DNA of 64,000 nt from Liberiplasma sp046541015 (lineage in GTDB: Bacteria; Bacillota_I; Bacilli_A; Izemoplasmatales; Izemoplasmataceae). The position numbers and the translations under genes were made by a program. Position 1 is the first letter of the stretch; each line of letters opens with the position of its first letter. The notes beneath the pieces were generated by a model. It did not search any database and had not been told where the DNA came from. It saw only the letters and a program-made list of their open reading frames with translations. The stretch is taken from NCBI GenBank assembly GCA_046541015.1, contig JBKHEA010000005.1, forward strand, positions 45,820-109,819. Reading direction: 5' to 3'. This document shows positions 63,983 through 64,000 of the stretch, one piece after another.

Positions 63983-64000
63983 CTCCTAAATGATAAACAT

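Noticed and set aside
1..64000. CRISPR array, tRNA, rRNA, insertion sequence or prophage
   Set aside because: No regularly spaced repeats, no cloverleaf genes with GTTCRA loops outside leaders, no transposase or phage structural genes were seen on either strand.
1..64000. Mycoplasma-type code with TGA as Trp
   Set aside because: TGA ends several genes at conserved lengths and TGG encodes the conserved Trp residues.

Overview
The window is an AT-rich chromosomal segment whose genes end on TAA, TAG and TGA and encode Trp with TGG, so the standard code is used (not the Mycoplasma/Spiroplasma code). Strong Shine-Dalgarno sites, T-boxes, an FMN riboswitch, many short LxxC lipoproteins and the absence of cell-wall genes in this stretch fit a low-GC Bacillota / Mycoplasmatota relative (for example an Acholeplasma-, Izemoplasma- or Haloplasma-like lineage). 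That placement is inference from gene style, not from a marker gene. No rRNA, tRNA, CRISPR array, insertion sequence or prophage was seen.

Layout. 1-5.4 kb: aromatic amino acids. aroF-tyrA (tyrA cut by the left edge) sits behind a Tyr-Tyr-Tyr leader peptide and attenuator; a lone trpB sits behind a Trp T-box; an S9 peptidase lies between. 5.4-7.6 kb: Fe-alcohol dehydrogenase and an orphan fructose-type EIIC. 7.6-11.6 kb: an extracytoplasmic redox cluster (thioredoxin-like lipoprotein, two FMN-binding-type lipoproteins, tandem-rhodanese lipoprotein, thioredoxin-CcdA fusion) with strong promoters and inverted repeats. 11.6-16.4 kb: aldo-keto reductase, GrpB-pyrophosphatase fusion, c-di-GMP phosphodiesterase, secreted protein. 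16.5-20.8 kb: FMN-riboswitch riboflavin operon ribD-ribE-ribBA-ribH plus a HAD phosphatase that could fill the missing dephosphorylation step. 20.8-27 kb: amino-acid permease, a RecB-like nuclease-fold protein, a GH81 beta-1,3-glucanase lipoprotein with a LacI-type operator, an epimerase. 27-33.7 kb: CDP-alcohol phosphatidyltransferase, GNAT, an extremely cationic aromatic amphipathic protein, GltS-like symporter, PfpI-like protein, small membrane protein, baeRF-like protein. 33.7-39.9 kb: a minus-strand run (DUF1361, AAA ATPase, esterase; then LuxE-LuxC fatty-acid reductase pair, small membrane protein, NagA). 40-47.3 kb: AhpD-like protein, SelO, PurH, HTH-membrane regulator, IlvE. 47.4-51.9 kb: dehydratase, SDR and lactonase facing a KDG kinase and KDPG aldolase, which together could make a semi-phosphorylative Entner-Doudoroff route. 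52-56.5 kb: polar amino-acid ABC transporter under a T-box with an apparent Arg specifier, and a BCCT transporter. 56.6-64 kb: pseudouridine salvage (psuG and an HTH-kinase fusion), MFS transporter, small membrane proteins, MscS, nitroreductase.

Themes. Regulation is largely by RNA leaders: one ribosome-mediated attenuator, two T-boxes and one riboswitch. The riboflavin operon makes flavin about 5 kb from lipoproteins that look built to carry covalent FMN outside the cell, next to thiol/sulfur-transfer proteins. The two most unusual items are the Tyr leader-peptide attenuator (segments 1-4 of a trp-type mechanism can be read directly) and the redox-lipoprotein cluster with its paired inverted repeats.
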